Assembly (NCBI GenBank): GCA_017859955.1
Contig: JAFNAB010000004.1
Span: 1 to 45,768, forward strand
Origin: Holophagaceae bacterium
Lineage (GTDB): Bacteria > Acidobacteriota > Holophagae > Holophagales > Holophagaceae
DNA: 45,768 nt
Direction: 5' to 3'
Shown here piece after piece: positions 1-9,720 of the stretch. The translations under genes were made by a program, and so were the position numbers. The notes beneath the pieces were generated by a model. The model had not been told where the DNA came from and made no database searches. It saw nothing but the letters and a program-made list of their open reading frames with translations. How positions within the stretch are numbered: position 1 is the first letter of the stretch; each line of letters begins with the position of its first letter.

Positions 1-551
1 GCCACCTCTATGCTCCCCTTGAGGTCAGCCTCTTCACTCACGCCAGTGAAGTTGGGATGGCCCACCAGATCCTCGACCCGGGCGTCATTGACCCCGCAGA
101 AGACCACCGGCACCCCAGGGAAGAGGTCTTCACCAAAACGTCTCATGAACTCAAAGGCGTTATTATCGGTCACCACCACCACATCGGGTCGGTAGGATCG
201 GTATTTCTTCCGGAAGACCTGGGAAAGCTGAACCAGATAGTCGTCCCAATAGAAGCGCTTGCTATCGAGGTATTCCACATAGATATTCCCCGTCCCCACC
301 GCAGGGACCAATACAGAAGTGAGGCCCATATGTTCCTCGTCGGTCCACTTGAAGCCCCTGTAATACGAGTGAATTATCAATACGCGTTTATTCTCAGGCC
401 CCACCGCTGCCGCCCCACTGCCCTGGGCCAGAACAAACTGCCAGGGCACCAGCAACAGGAAGACAAGGAGCAACCAGAACCGCAGCTGCAAACCCCGGGC
501 GCACCGCGACCAGAGGTCTAAGGCCCTCTCATCCTGCCCCAAAGGCTCCAT
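1..551 (-). CDS. Membrane-anchored sensor-type protein, N-terminal part (cut by window edge)
   Basis: This reading frame starts at an ATG at 551 and runs off position 1, giving about 183 residues. A hydrophobic segment rich in Leu, Val and Phe at about residues 25-45 looks like an uncleaved signal anchor or signal peptide. Right after it comes the strand motif KRVLIIHSYYRGFKWTDEE, then DVVVVTDNNAFEFM and FPGVPVVFCGVND. These are hallmarks of the periplasmic ABC-substrate-binding-like sensor domain often found at the N-terminus of sensor histidine kinases and GGDEF proteins. The output domain lies outside the window, so kinase versus cyclase cannot be decided. No strong Shine-Dalgarno sequence precedes the ATG. 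The gene is divergent from the acyl-CoA ligase gene. Confidence 0.75.
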   Translation of the reverse strand, partial: MEPLGQDERALDLWSRCARGLQLRFWLLLVFLLLVPWQFVLAQGSGAAAVGPENKRVLIIHSYYRGFKWTDEEHMGLTSVLVPAVGTGNIYVEYLDSKRFYWDDYLVQLSQVFRKKYRSYRPDVVVVTDNNAFEFMRRFGEDLFPGVPVVFCGVNDARVEDLVGHPNFTGVSEEADLKGSIEV

Positions 552-825
552 CGACTTGGACACACGCCCCCCCGATGCACCAGCTTCCCACATTCTCCCG
601 AACCCGGAGAGGACGTGGTAGAAGCGTACCAAATCCCCAGACTACCAAAATTATTTAATTATTACGTCAAGCAGAACACCAGCCGTACAAGCACGGTGGG
701 AACTGACTTACCACAGCAGATGCCCCAAACAGACCATGAATGGTAATCCAATCCACTATCTTTCCTTTTTCCAAATCGTCCAGGTCGCTAGACTAGTCCC
801 TTCGCCTGCTCTGATATGAGGAAAT

Positions 826-2562
826 GTGAGCCAAAACAGACAGTGGTGTTCAAGCTATCCACCCGGTGTCGGACACGAGGCTCCGCCTCTCCCTTACAGG
901 AACCTGGGTCATCTGGTTCATGAAATCGCCAGGACATTCGCGACCCGCAGGGCCGTGACCCTGGTGCTTCCCAATGGCATGGAGGCCTCCCTCAGCTTCC
1001 GGGATGTGGATCGTCTGGCCGAGGCCTTCGCCTCGTACCTGCGCGAGGGACTGGGCCTCAAACCCGGAACCCGGGTAGCCATCCTCCTGCCGAACTGTCT
1101 GGCCTACCCCATCTGCGCTTTCGGAGTGCTGAAGGCCGGGTGCGTGGTCGTCAACACCAACCCCCTCTACACCCCCCGGGAACTGGAGCATCAGCTCCTG
1201 GATTGCGGCGCAGAAGTCCTGGTGGTGCTGGATCATTTCGGGGACAAGGTTACTGAAGTCATCCCCAAGACCAAGGTCCGTGAGGTCATCCTTACGGGAA
1301 TCGGGGATTTCTTCCCCTGGATCCACGGCCTCCTGATCAAGACCAAGCTCACCCTCTCCCGGCAGGTGCCCCGCATAGAGGTGCCCCACATCCGCCTCAA
1401 GACTGCCCTGCGCCAGGGAGCCCTGTACCACACCAAGGAGCGCCTCCTCCACCGGGAGCACCCGGTCCCCGAGCCCGGGATCGACGATCTGGCCCTTCTG
1501 CAGTACACCGGGGGAACCACGGGGACCAGCAAGGGCGCCATGCTCACCCACGGCAACCTGATGGCCAACCTGTCCCAGATCCACGAGATCACCCGGGGCT
1601 ACATCCGTCCCGGCGAGGAGACGTCCATGAGCGTCCTGCCCATGTACCACGTCTTCGCCTTCACCATCAACATGCTCTTCGGCTTCTTCTCCGGCAGTCA
1701 CAACATCCTGATCCCCAATCCGCGGCCCTTGAAGAACCTGAGAGCGGCCTTCCGGAACCACGACATCACCTGGATGAGCGCCGTAAACACCCTCCTCAAG
1801 GCCCTGCCAGATGAGAAGTGGTTCGCCGAAGCCCCCCCACGCCACCTGCATTCGGTCTATGCGGGCGGCATGCAGACCCACCCCCAGGCCCTGGAGCGCT
1901 GGGAGAGCCTGACGGGCAGCACCGTCATCGAAGGCTACGGGCTCACGGAGGCCAGCCCCCTGGTGACCTTCAATCCCCCCATCCGCGAAAACGGTAGGGT
2001 CCGGCGCTACCTGAGCCAGGTCGGCGGGGCTGGCCTTCCGCTGCCGGGCACGGACGTGCGCATTGTAGACGAATCGGATCAGCCCGTAGCCCCCGGCGAA
2101 CACGGCGAGTTGGTGGTCCGTGGTCCCCAGGTCATGCAGGGCTACTGGAACCAGCCCGAAGAGAATGCCAGGACCCTTCGGGGGGGCTGGCTCCATACGG
2201 GGGATATCGCAACCCTGGACCCCTCCGGCTACGTGACCATCACGGATCGCAAGAAGGACATGATCATCGTCAGCGGATTCAATGTCTTCCCCAACGAGGT
2301 GGAGGCCTGCATCGCCTTGCATCCGGATGTGGCGGATGTCGCCGTGATCGGCATTCCGCACGAAGCCACCGGCGAAGCGGTCCACGCCTACGTCGTTGCC
2401 AAATGCCATGGCTTGACCCATGAAGAGATCCGCGCCCACTGCAAAAAGCTGCTGGCCAACTATAAGATCCCGACCCACGTGAACTTCATCGGCGAACTCC
2501 CCAAGAACGCCGTGGGCAAGGCGCTCAGGCGCCTCCTCCGCCAAACCATCCATCGGGCCTGA
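826..2562 (+). CDS. fadD: Long-chain fatty acid-CoA ligase (FadD-type, AMP-forming)
   Basis: Predicted to activate fatty acids to acyl-CoA through an acyl-adenylate, feeding beta-oxidation or lipid synthesis. The 578-residue length suits the family. The adenylate-forming P-loop YTGGTTGTSKGAM lies near residues 226-238, the A5 motif YGLTEASP near 373-380, GWLHTGDIA near 455-463, and the fatty-acyl-CoA synthetase signature TDRKKDMIIVSGFNVFPNEV near 474-493. The C-terminal catalytic lysine is in PKNAVGKALRR. The start is GTG at 826, chosen because an AGGA sequence lies about 5 nt upstream and no upstream ATG fits. It is a single-gene unit: a terminator hairpin follows the stop. The chain-length preference cannot be read from the sequence; a medium-chain ligase is possible. 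Confidence 0.9.
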   Translation: MSQNRQWCSSYPPGVGHEAPPLPYRNLGHLVHEIARTFATRRAVTLVLPNGMEASLSFRDVDRLAEAFASYLREGLGLKPGTRVAILLPNCLAYPICAFGVLKAGCVVVNTNPLYTPRELEHQLLDCGAEVLVVLDHFGDKVTEVIPKTKVREVILTGIGDFFPWIHGLLIKTKLTLSRQVPRIEVPHIRLKTALRQGALYHTKERLLHREHPVPEPGIDDLALLQYTGGTTGTSKGAMLTHGNLMANLSQIHEITRGYIRPGEETSMSVLPMYHVFAFTINMLFGFFSGSHNILIPNPRPLKNLRAAFRNHDITWMSAVNTLLKALPDEKWFAEAPPRHLHSVYAGGMQTHPQALERWESLTGSTVIEGYGLTEASPLVTFNPPIRENGRVRRYLSQVGGAGLPLPGTDVRIVDESDQPVAPGEHGELVVRGPQVMQGYWNQPEENARTLRGGWLHTGDIATLDPSGYVTITDRKKDMIIVSGFNVFPNEVEACIALHPDVADVAVIGIPHEATGEAVHAYVVAKCHGLTHEEIRAHCKKLLANYKIPTHVNFIGELPKNAVGKALRRLLRQTIHRA

Positions 2563-2586
2563 GTCCGTGTAAGGATTCACTGAAGA

Positions 2587-2613
2587 GGGGGCGACCGCAG
2601 AGGTCGCCCTTTC
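2587..2613 (+). terminator. Rho-independent terminator after the acyl-CoA ligase gene
   Basis: A perfect 8-bp stem, GGGCGACC (2589-2596) pairing with GGTCGCCC (2602-2609), closes a 5-nt loop and is followed by a short T-rich tract. It sits about 25 nt beyond the stop codon, separating this gene from the TPP enzyme operon. Confidence 0.75.
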
Positions 2614-2675
2614 TCCTGTTCAGCCCTCGGGCCCGGTAAAGGCACCTGGAGCCCCCTCAGAACATATCAGGATAA

Positions 2676-2696
2676 AATAATTGAGATGCAATTATT
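2676..2696. promoter_or_regulatory. Perfect inverted repeat upstream of the TPP enzyme operon (possible operator)
   Basis: AATAATTG (2676-2683) and CAATTATT (2689-2696) are exact inverted repeats with a 5-nt spacer. They lie in an AT-rich stretch about 150 nt upstream of the start at 2848, in otherwise GC-rich DNA. The shape fits a binding site for a dimeric regulator. No regulator gene is adjacent, so the partner is unknown. Confidence 0.4.
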
Positions 2697-2847
2697 GAAT
2701 TAAAACCACTATTTCAAACAGATCCCTCTGCTATTCTTCACCCTGAAGGCTGCCTCTCGTTGACGTTTTAAGTGCCATACGAGAGACAGTGTGAGTATTT
2801 CGCGTTATGTCCATGCTTGGTTCAACTCATAAGCAGGGGGAGGGTTC

Positions 2848-4494
2848 ATGTCCATGAAAGCTAGTGATCTGATGGTCAAGTGCCTGGAGAACGAGGGTGT
2901 GAAGTACCTGTTCGGCGTTCCCGGCGAGGAGAACCTGGATTTCGTGGAGTCCCTCCGCCATTCCAAGATCCAACTGGTCCTTACCCGCCATGAACAGACC
3001 GCAGGCTTCATGGCGGCCACCATCGGGCGCCTGACCGGCGTTCCCGGGGTCTGTCTCTCCACCCTCGGCCCAGGAGCCACCAACCTGGTGACCGCCGCCG
3101 CCTACGCCCAACTCGGCGCCATGCCCATGTGCATGATCACCGGCCAGAAGCCCATCCATTCCAGCAAGCAGGGGCACTTCCAGATCATCGACACCGTCGG
3201 AATGATGAGGCCCCTCACTAAGCACACCAAGCAGGTGGTCCGAGGCGGACGCATTCCCGCCATTGTCCGGGAATCCTTCGCCCTGGCCTCCGGGGAACGC
3301 CCCGGCGCTGTCCACATCGAGCTCCCGGAGGATGTGGCCGCAGAGGAGACCGCAGCCCAGCCCTTCCCCGTTCACCCCGTCCGCCGTCCCGATGCCAATG
3401 AAAAGGCCGTGGCCACAGCCGCCGAATGGATCGAGCAGGCCCACTCGCCGTTGATTCTTCTGGGGGCCGGCGCCAATCGAAAACTGGTCTCCAAGATGCT
3501 GATGCAGTTCGTCGAGCGCACCGGCATCCCCTTCTTCAGCACCCAGATGGGCAAGGGCGTGCTCCCCGAGGACCACCCCCTCTGCCTGGGCACCGCCGCC
3601 CTGTCCGACCGCGACTATCTCCACTGTGCCATCGAGCGATCAGACCTCATCCTGAACTTCGGTCACGATGTGGTGGAGAAACCCCCCTTCTTCATGAAGC
3701 CCGGCGGCACCCGCGTCATTCACATCAATTTCTCCGAAGCCAATGTGGATGACATTTACTTCCCCCATCTGGAGGTGGTGGGCGATATCGCCAACGCCGT
3801 CTGGCAGCTCAATGAGCGGGTCCGGGTCTCCCCCCGCTGGGACTTCTCCTATTTCATGAAGGTGAAGACCCATATGGATGCCAAGATCGCCGAGCGGGCG
3901 GACTCCGACAGCTTCCCGGTCCTGCCCCAGCGCCTGGTGGCGGATGTGCGCGGCGCCATGGGCCCCTGCGATATCGTGGCCCTGGACAACGGGATGTACA
4001 AGATCTGGTTCGCCCGCAACTACCGCGCATGGAAGCCCAACACCCTGCTGCTGGACAATGCCCTGGCCACCATGGGAGCTGGACTCCCTTCGGCCATGGC
4101 CGCCAAGATGGTCTATCCCGAGCGCAAAGTGATGGCGGTCTGTGGCGATGGTGGCTTCATGATGAACAGCCAGGAACTGGAGACGGCAGTGCGCCTGGAG
4201 CTTGATCTCGTGGTGCTCATCCTCAACAGCAGCGGCTACGGCATGATCAAGTGGAAGCAGGCGGGCATGGGCTTCCAGGACTTCGGCCTGGACTTCGGGA
4301 ACCCCGATTTCGTGAAGTACGCCGAGGCCTACGGCGCCCATGGCCACCGGATCAACCAGACCTCGGAACTCCGCCCCAAGCTGGTGGAATGCCTCAACGC
4401 CAAGGGAGTCCATGTCATCGAAGTCGCCGTGGATTACTCCGAGAACACCCGGGTCCTGACCCAGGAGCTCAATGAAAAAGCCTGTATCATCTAG
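2848..4494 (+). CDS. Acetolactate synthase-like TPP-dependent enzyme
   Basis: A 548-residue thiamine-diphosphate enzyme with the usual three domains. The N-terminal TPP-binding PYR domain has GVKYLFGVPGEENLDF, with the catalytic glutamate region RHEQTAGFMA near residue 50, and LSTLGPGATNLVTA follows. The C-terminal domain has the Mg/TPP motif GDGGFMMNSQELETA, ending about 30 residues later (near NSSGYGMIKW). The closest family by eye is AlsS/IlvB acetolactate synthase (two pyruvate to acetolactate plus CO2). No small regulatory subunit follows, which suits a catabolic rather than a biosynthetic enzyme. A strong GGGGGAGGG site lies 3 nt before the ATG; the second ATG (2854) has better spacing. 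It is tightly followed by an aldehyde dehydrogenase gene, so another 2-oxoacid decarboxylase or carboligase activity is possible. Confidence 0.8.
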   Translation: MSMKASDLMVKCLENEGVKYLFGVPGEENLDFVESLRHSKIQLVLTRHEQTAGFMAATIGRLTGVPGVCLSTLGPGATNLVTAAAYAQLGAMPMCMITGQKPIHSSKQGHFQIIDTVGMMRPLTKHTKQVVRGGRIPAIVRESFALASGERPGAVHIELPEDVAAEETAAQPFPVHPVRRPDANEKAVATAAEWIEQAHSPLILLGAGANRKLVSKMLMQFVERTGIPFFSTQMGKGVLPEDHPLCLGTAALSDRDYLHCAIERSDLILNFGHDVVEKPPFFMKPGGTRVIHINFSEANVDDIYFPHLEVVGDIANAVWQLNERVRVSPRWDFSYFMKVKTHMDAKIAERADSDSFPVLPQRLVADVRGAMGPCDIVALDNGMYKIWFARNYRAWKPNTLLLDNALATMGAGLPSAMAAKMVYPERKVMAVCGDGGFMMNSQELETAVRLELDLVVLILNSSGYGMIKWKQAGMGFQDFGLDFGNPDFVKYAEAYGAHGHRINQTSELRPKLVECLNAKGVHVIEVAVDYSENTRVLTQELNEKACII

Positions 4495-4504
4495 GAGCGA
4501 GCCC

Positions 4505-5947
4505 ATGGCCCACACGACGGAAACCTTTCCCATCTGGGTGGCAGGCCAAGCCCTGGAGACCCATCAGGCCCTCGAGGTCCTGAGCCCCTATTCGGGTCGG
4601 GTGGTCTACCGCACCTTCCTGGGCGGGGAAGCTGAATACGAGCAGGCGGTCCGGCTGGCCCAGGCAGCCCGGCCCGAGATGCAGGCCCTGCCGGTCTTCA
4701 AGCGCTACCGGATCCTCAAGCAGGTCTCAGAGGCCCTCGAGGCAAACCGGGATGCCTTCGCCACCATTATGGCCCGGGAGGCCGGCAAGCCTGTGAAGAC
4801 TGCCCTGGCTGAAGTGGACCGCGCCGCCCAGACCTTCCTCATCGCCGCGGAGGAAGCCAAGCGCCTTCCCGGCGAGCTCATGAGCCTCGACTGGATGGCT
4901 TCCGGCGCCAACAAGGAAGCCATCATCAAGTATTTCCCCATCGGGGTCGTGGCGGGCATCTCACCCTTCAACTTCCCCCTCAACCTGGTAGCCCACAAGG
5001 TGGCCCCGGCCATCGCGGCGGGATGCCCCATCGTCCTAAAACCCGCCTCCAAGACCCCTATCTCGGCCCTCTTCCTGGCCTCCCTCATCGCCCAGACCGA
5101 GCTCCCCAAGGGCGCCCTCTCGGTCCTCCCCATGGACCGGGAGACCGGCAATCGCCTGGTGACCGATGATCGCTTCGCGCTGCTAAGCTTCACGGGCTCC
5201 CCTGATGTGGGCTGGGAGATGAAGAGGCACTGCGGCAAGAAGAAGGTGGTCCTCGAACTGGGGGGCAACGCCGGGCTCATCGTGGATCAGGATGCGGATG
5301 TGGAGCAGGCCGCCGCCCGGGCCGTAGCTGGCGCCTTCGGCAACACCGGCCAGAGCTGCATCCATACCCAGCGAATCCTGGTGCACACCTCGCTTTTCGA
5401 AGCCTTTACCACGCGTTTCACGGAGCTTTCCGCCCGGCTGAAGGTGGGGGACCCGGAGGATCCCCAGGTGGATCTCTCGGCGATGATCGACGAGAAGAAC
5501 GCCAAACGCATCGAGTCCTGGATTGAAGAAGCCAAGACCGAAGGCGCCCAGGTGCTCCTCGGAGGTGAAAGGAAGGGCAACCTGATTCCGCCCACGATCC
5601 TCACCGGCACCAAGCCGACCATGAAGGTGTGCGCCCTGGAGACCTTCGGCCCCACCGTTGCCGTAGAAGCCTTCACGGACTTCCGCCAGGCCATCGCCAC
5701 CATCAATGACTCCCCCTTCGGCCTGCAGGCTGGTGTCTTCACCAACGACATCCGGAAGGTGCGCTACGCCTTTGAGCAGCTCCATGTGGGCGGAGTCACG
5801 ATCAACGAGGTCCCCACCTTCCGCGCCGAGCAGATGCCCTATGGCGGTGTAAAGGATTCCGGCGTAGGCCGGGAGGGCCCCAAATACGCCATTCTGGACA
5901 TGCTGGAGCCAAAAGTTCTATTACTCGATTACAACTCGCAGCTCTGA
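4505..5947 (+). CDS. NAD(P)-dependent aldehyde dehydrogenase
   Basis: Oxidises an aldehyde to the acid; substrate unknown. The 480-residue length is normal for the ALDH superfamily. The cofactor-binding segment GVVAGISPFNFPLNLVAHK is near residues 140-160, the catalytic glutamate is in LELGGNAG and the nucleophilic cysteine in NTGQSCIHTQRI. ETFGPTVAVE and the C-terminal PYGGVKDSGVGREG are also family hallmarks. The ATG at 4505 is preferred over an upstream in-frame start because AGGAG (4493-4497) sits 7 nt before it and the longer form would overlap the previous gene. Only 10 nt separate it from the TPP enzyme, so the two are co-transcribed and may act in sequence, with the aldehyde made by decarboxylation. 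It resembles the lactaldehyde/glyceraldehyde-type ALDH branch, but that subfamily call is weak. Confidence 0.88.
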   Translation: MAHTTETFPIWVAGQALETHQALEVLSPYSGRVVYRTFLGGEAEYEQAVRLAQAARPEMQALPVFKRYRILKQVSEALEANRDAFATIMAREAGKPVKTALAEVDRAAQTFLIAAEEAKRLPGELMSLDWMASGANKEAIIKYFPIGVVAGISPFNFPLNLVAHKVAPAIAAGCPIVLKPASKTPISALFLASLIAQTELPKGALSVLPMDRETGNRLVTDDRFALLSFTGSPDVGWEMKRHCGKKKVVLELGGNAGLIVDQDADVEQAAARAVAGAFGNTGQSCIHTQRILVHTSLFEAFTTRFTELSARLKVGDPEDPQVDLSAMIDEKNAKRIESWIEEAKTEGAQVLLGGERKGNLIPPTILTGTKPTMKVCALETFGPTVAVEAFTDFRQAIATINDSPFGLQAGVFTNDIRKVRYAFEQLHVGGVTINEVPTFRAEQMPYGGVKDSGVGREGPKYAILDMLEPKVLLLDYNSQL

Positions 5948-5974
5948 GGCATCATACCGGTGGGAGACCCCACT

Positions 5975-7270
<1,296 letters not shown>

Positions 7271-7309
7271 AGGCCACTACAGTTCAGATTCAAGTCCCAC
7301 AAAATTTCA

Positions 7310-7340
7310 ATCAATGCCCCGACAGGGGCATTGATTTTTT
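7310..7340 (+). terminator. Rho-independent terminator after gltA
   Basis: An 11-bp perfect stem, ATCAATGCCCC pairing with GGGGCATTGAT, closes a GACA loop and runs into a T tract (7334-7340). It begins about 40 nt after the gltA stop and cleanly separates central metabolism from the polysaccharide locus. Confidence 0.88.
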
Positions 7341-7540
7341 ATAGACTCCACTCCAAAATGCGATAGGATTAATACCGCATATTTCTCAATCATCACAGAA
7401 GCAGCCATTCATCGTTTTCGGCCTACATTTTACCGTTTTTTAACCAATCAACGAGGATCAGAAAGTAATAATAAATTACAACGCCACCCGGCGAGGTCAT
7501 ATTTTTCCCTTCTCATCACCAAACCCCGAAAGGTCGAATC

Positions 7541-9592
7541 ATGTCGTCGACCGAAACCCACGCCACAGAAATACCACAAGCCGCTTCCCGTCCCATATTT
7601 ACGGGAGGTCCAGACGTAGACATCCTCAACTTTCTCAAACCGTGGTGGGCCATGCCGTTGGCGCGCCAGATCGGCAAAGTAATCATTGATGCATTCCTGG
7701 CCGGCACGGCATGGGCGACAGTTCACTTGATCTGGTTCGGAGAACCCAGCCCCGGACTGCAGCTTCTCACCTGGGTGATCGTGTCCTCCATCGTAGGCCT
7801 GGCCCTCAATATCGGCCGGCAGCACTACCGTTTGGTCAGCACAAGGGATGGGGCCCATCTTTGCCTGGCGACCCTGACACTGATCGCTCTATCAATCCTT
7901 TTAAGGCTATGCACTGTAGGCCTCCAGATTCAGAACACGACACCAAAGATCGCCTTCGGCGCCAGCCTGCTTACCGGGATCCTATGGGCAACATTCCGCT
8001 TTTCCTGCCGGGAATGGTGGGAAGCCATGGACCGCCACCAGGCAGCAGGCATAGGGCAGGCAAAGCCTAAACACCGGGCCCTGATCATAGGCGCAGGCCG
8101 CGCTGGCGCACTCGTTGCACAGGAGCTGAAGCGGCACCCCTGCCTTGGCTACGAGACGATCGGCCTGGTAGATGATTCCCCAGGCAAGCGTGGGGTCCGG
8201 ATCCATGGCGTTCCGGTACTGGGGAACACCGCCCAACTTCCGGCCCTGATCAGGGAACTCGGAATCAGCCATGCCATTTTCGCCATGCCCAGTGCCCCCG
8301 GAAGGATGATCCGCGGTCTCACCAAGACTCTCCAGGAGCACCAAGTGCAGATCAAGACGGTCCCGGGAGTATATACGCTCCTGGGGTCCCAGACCTGGAA
8401 GCCGGTCCTGCAAGACATTTCCATCGAAGATGTGCTCCGGCGTGATGCCGTCCACCTGGATCACACAGCCCTGACCCAGGCCTTGGCCGGAGCGACACTG
8501 CTCATCACCGGAGCTGGTGGCTCAATAGGCAGCGAACTGGCTCGTCAGCTGGCCACATTCAAGCCCAAGCACATTGTGCTTGTCGGGCGTGGTGAGAACA
8601 GCCTGTGGGAGGTTCAGCGAAGTCTGGGAGCCCTCCATCCCTCGCAGTCGATTTCTATGGAGTTGATGGATATCCGGAACCGGAGTGGCCTACGTGAAAT
8701 ATTCGAGCACTACCATCCGGACGTAGTACTCCATGCAGCGGCCCACAAACACGTGCCCTTTCTGGAGACCCACCCCATCGAGGCGGTGGAGAACAATGTC
8801 TTCGGTACCCTGAACGTAGTTGAAGCAGCCTTGGACTATGGCGTTAAGGCCTTCGTCAATATTTCCACAGACAAGGCGGTCAACCCCACGAACGTCCTCG
8901 GAGCAACAAAACGCATAGCGGAATGCATTGTATTGGATGCATCCAAGAAAGCCGGCACAGATCGACGCTTTGTCAGTGTTCGATTCGGCAATGTGCTCGG
9001 CAGCCGTGGGAGTGTAGTTCCCATCTTCCGCGACCAGATACAGAAGGGAGGCCCCCTAACAGTCACCCATCCGGATATGACACGGTATTTCATGACTATT
9101 CCGGAGGCCAGCCAGCTGGTCATCCAGGCAGGTATGCTAGGAGAGACCTCGCGTATCTACCTCCTCGATATGGGCGAACCAGTGAAGATCAAGGATCTGG
9201 CCACCGACATGGTGCAGTTGTCCGGAATGACCCTTGGGAAGGATATCGATATCGAGTACGTCGGGCTTCGCCCCGGGGAGAAGCTCCATGAGGAGCTCTG
9301 CCTGGATCACGAGCGAATAACCACCCAGGTGCACGCAAAACTCTTTGAAGTCTCACCGCAGGGGCTTCCTGCCGAACAGCTGGAAAAAGGGCTTTCTGAA
9401 TTGAGAACCGCAACCAGGTTACCCTTTGAGGAGCGACAGCCTGAGGTAGTCCGGTTGCTCAAGGCCTATGTCCCAACCTATCGCCCTTCGGTGCTTGGGG
9501 TGGGCCGCTTTGGTGGACACGTCAAGGATCGAAGGAAAAGGTCAACCCCTTTACCCGCAGGTTCACGGTGCCGGCGCCTTCGTACAGCATGA
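7541..9592 (+). CDS. Membrane-bound nucleotide-sugar 4,6-dehydratase (FlaA1/PglF/CapD family)
   Basis: The predicted role is to convert UDP-GlcNAc to UDP-4-keto-6-deoxy-GlcNAc at the inner membrane. Four transmembrane helices lie within about residues 40-165. A Rossmann-like domain begins at RALIIGAGRAGALVA (about 183) and the catalytic SDR domain at LLITGAGGSIGSELAR (about 320). STDKAVNPTNVLGATKR near 440-456 is the active-site region: the usual YxxxK tyrosine is replaced, as is normal here, but by Leu rather than the common Met. The family's natural end is near YVPTYRP; the ~35 residues beyond it are Arg-rich, have weak codon bias and overlap an apparent antisense relic, so the C-terminus is probably aberrant. 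It is the first gene of the locus, a PglF-like partner for the aminotransferases and the 32380 acetyltransferase. Confidence 0.88.
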   Translation: MSSTETHATEIPQAASRPIFTGGPDVDILNFLKPWWAMPLARQIGKVIIDAFLAGTAWATVHLIWFGEPSPGLQLLTWVIVSSIVGLALNIGRQHYRLVSTRDGAHLCLATLTLIALSILLRLCTVGLQIQNTTPKIAFGASLLTGILWATFRFSCREWWEAMDRHQAAGIGQAKPKHRALIIGAGRAGALVAQELKRHPCLGYETIGLVDDSPGKRGVRIHGVPVLGNTAQLPALIRELGISHAIFAMPSAPGRMIRGLTKTLQEHQVQIKTVPGVYTLLGSQTWKPVLQDISIEDVLRRDAVHLDHTALTQALAGATLLITGAGGSIGSELARQLATFKPKHIVLVGRGENSLWEVQRSLGALHPSQSISMELMDIRNRSGLREIFEHYHPDVVLHAAAHKHVPFLETHPIEAVENNVFGTLNVVEAALDYGVKAFVNISTDKAVNPTNVLGATKRIAECIVLDASKKAGTDRRFVSVRFGNVLGSRGSVVPIFRDQIQKGGPLTVTHPDMTRYFMTIPEASQLVIQAGMLGETSRIYLLDMGEPVKIKDLATDMVQLSGMTLGKDIDIEYVGLRPGEKLHEELCLDHERITTQVHAKLFEVSPQGLPAEQLEKGLSELRTATRLPFEERQPEVVRLLKAYVPTYRPSVLGVGRFGGHVKDRRKRSTPLPAGSRCRRLRTA

Positions 9593-9720
9593 TCATGCGC
9601 GACCGACCGCCAAAAATAGATCGGCATGAAGTTGTAGTGCATTCCGAGGCACTGATAAAACCGTGGGGGAGAGTAAAACCGTGGTGGACCAGGACCAGCA
9701 TGATAGTAGAGGGGAGCGCA
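9522..9720 (-). pseudogene. Possible frameshifted relic of an antisense gene
   Basis: On the minus strand between the dehydratase and capF there is a protein-like C-terminal stretch. One frame reads GMHYNFMPIYF; after a run of five T (plus-strand A5 at 9612-9616) the next frame reads GGRSRMIMLYEGAGTVNLRV and KGLTFSFDP, ending in TGA (9524-9522). Removing one T joins the two frames. Codon third positions on this strand are GC-rich, like local genes, while the overlapping plus-strand tail is Arg-rich with poor bias. A duplicated hexapeptide PPRFYS/PPRFYQ lies upstream. I do not recognise the family. It may be coincidence, so confidence is low. Confidence 0.3.
9656..9684. repeat. Direct repeat, TAAAACCGTGG twice with an 18-nt period
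   Basis: Exact 11-nt copies lie at 9656-9666 and 9674-9684, just upstream of capF. The 18-nt period equals six codons, matching the duplicated hexapeptide of the antisense relic. It could instead be a paired regulator site. Confidence 0.45.

Noticed and set aside
57-521. A plus-strand frame over the left edge
   Set aside because: The minus strand of the same DNA encodes a recognisable sensor domain with a signal anchor; the plus-strand product has no family features.
850-2580. A 576-codon open frame antisense to the acyl-CoA ligase gene
   Set aside because: It is the mirror of a GC-rich gene with strong family motifs on the plus strand, and its product is Gly/Asp/Val-rich with no recognisable domain.
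7359-7380. Partial dyad ATGCG...CGCAT upstream of the dehydratase gene
   Set aside because: Only five base pairs match across a 12-nt centre, which is within chance expectation.
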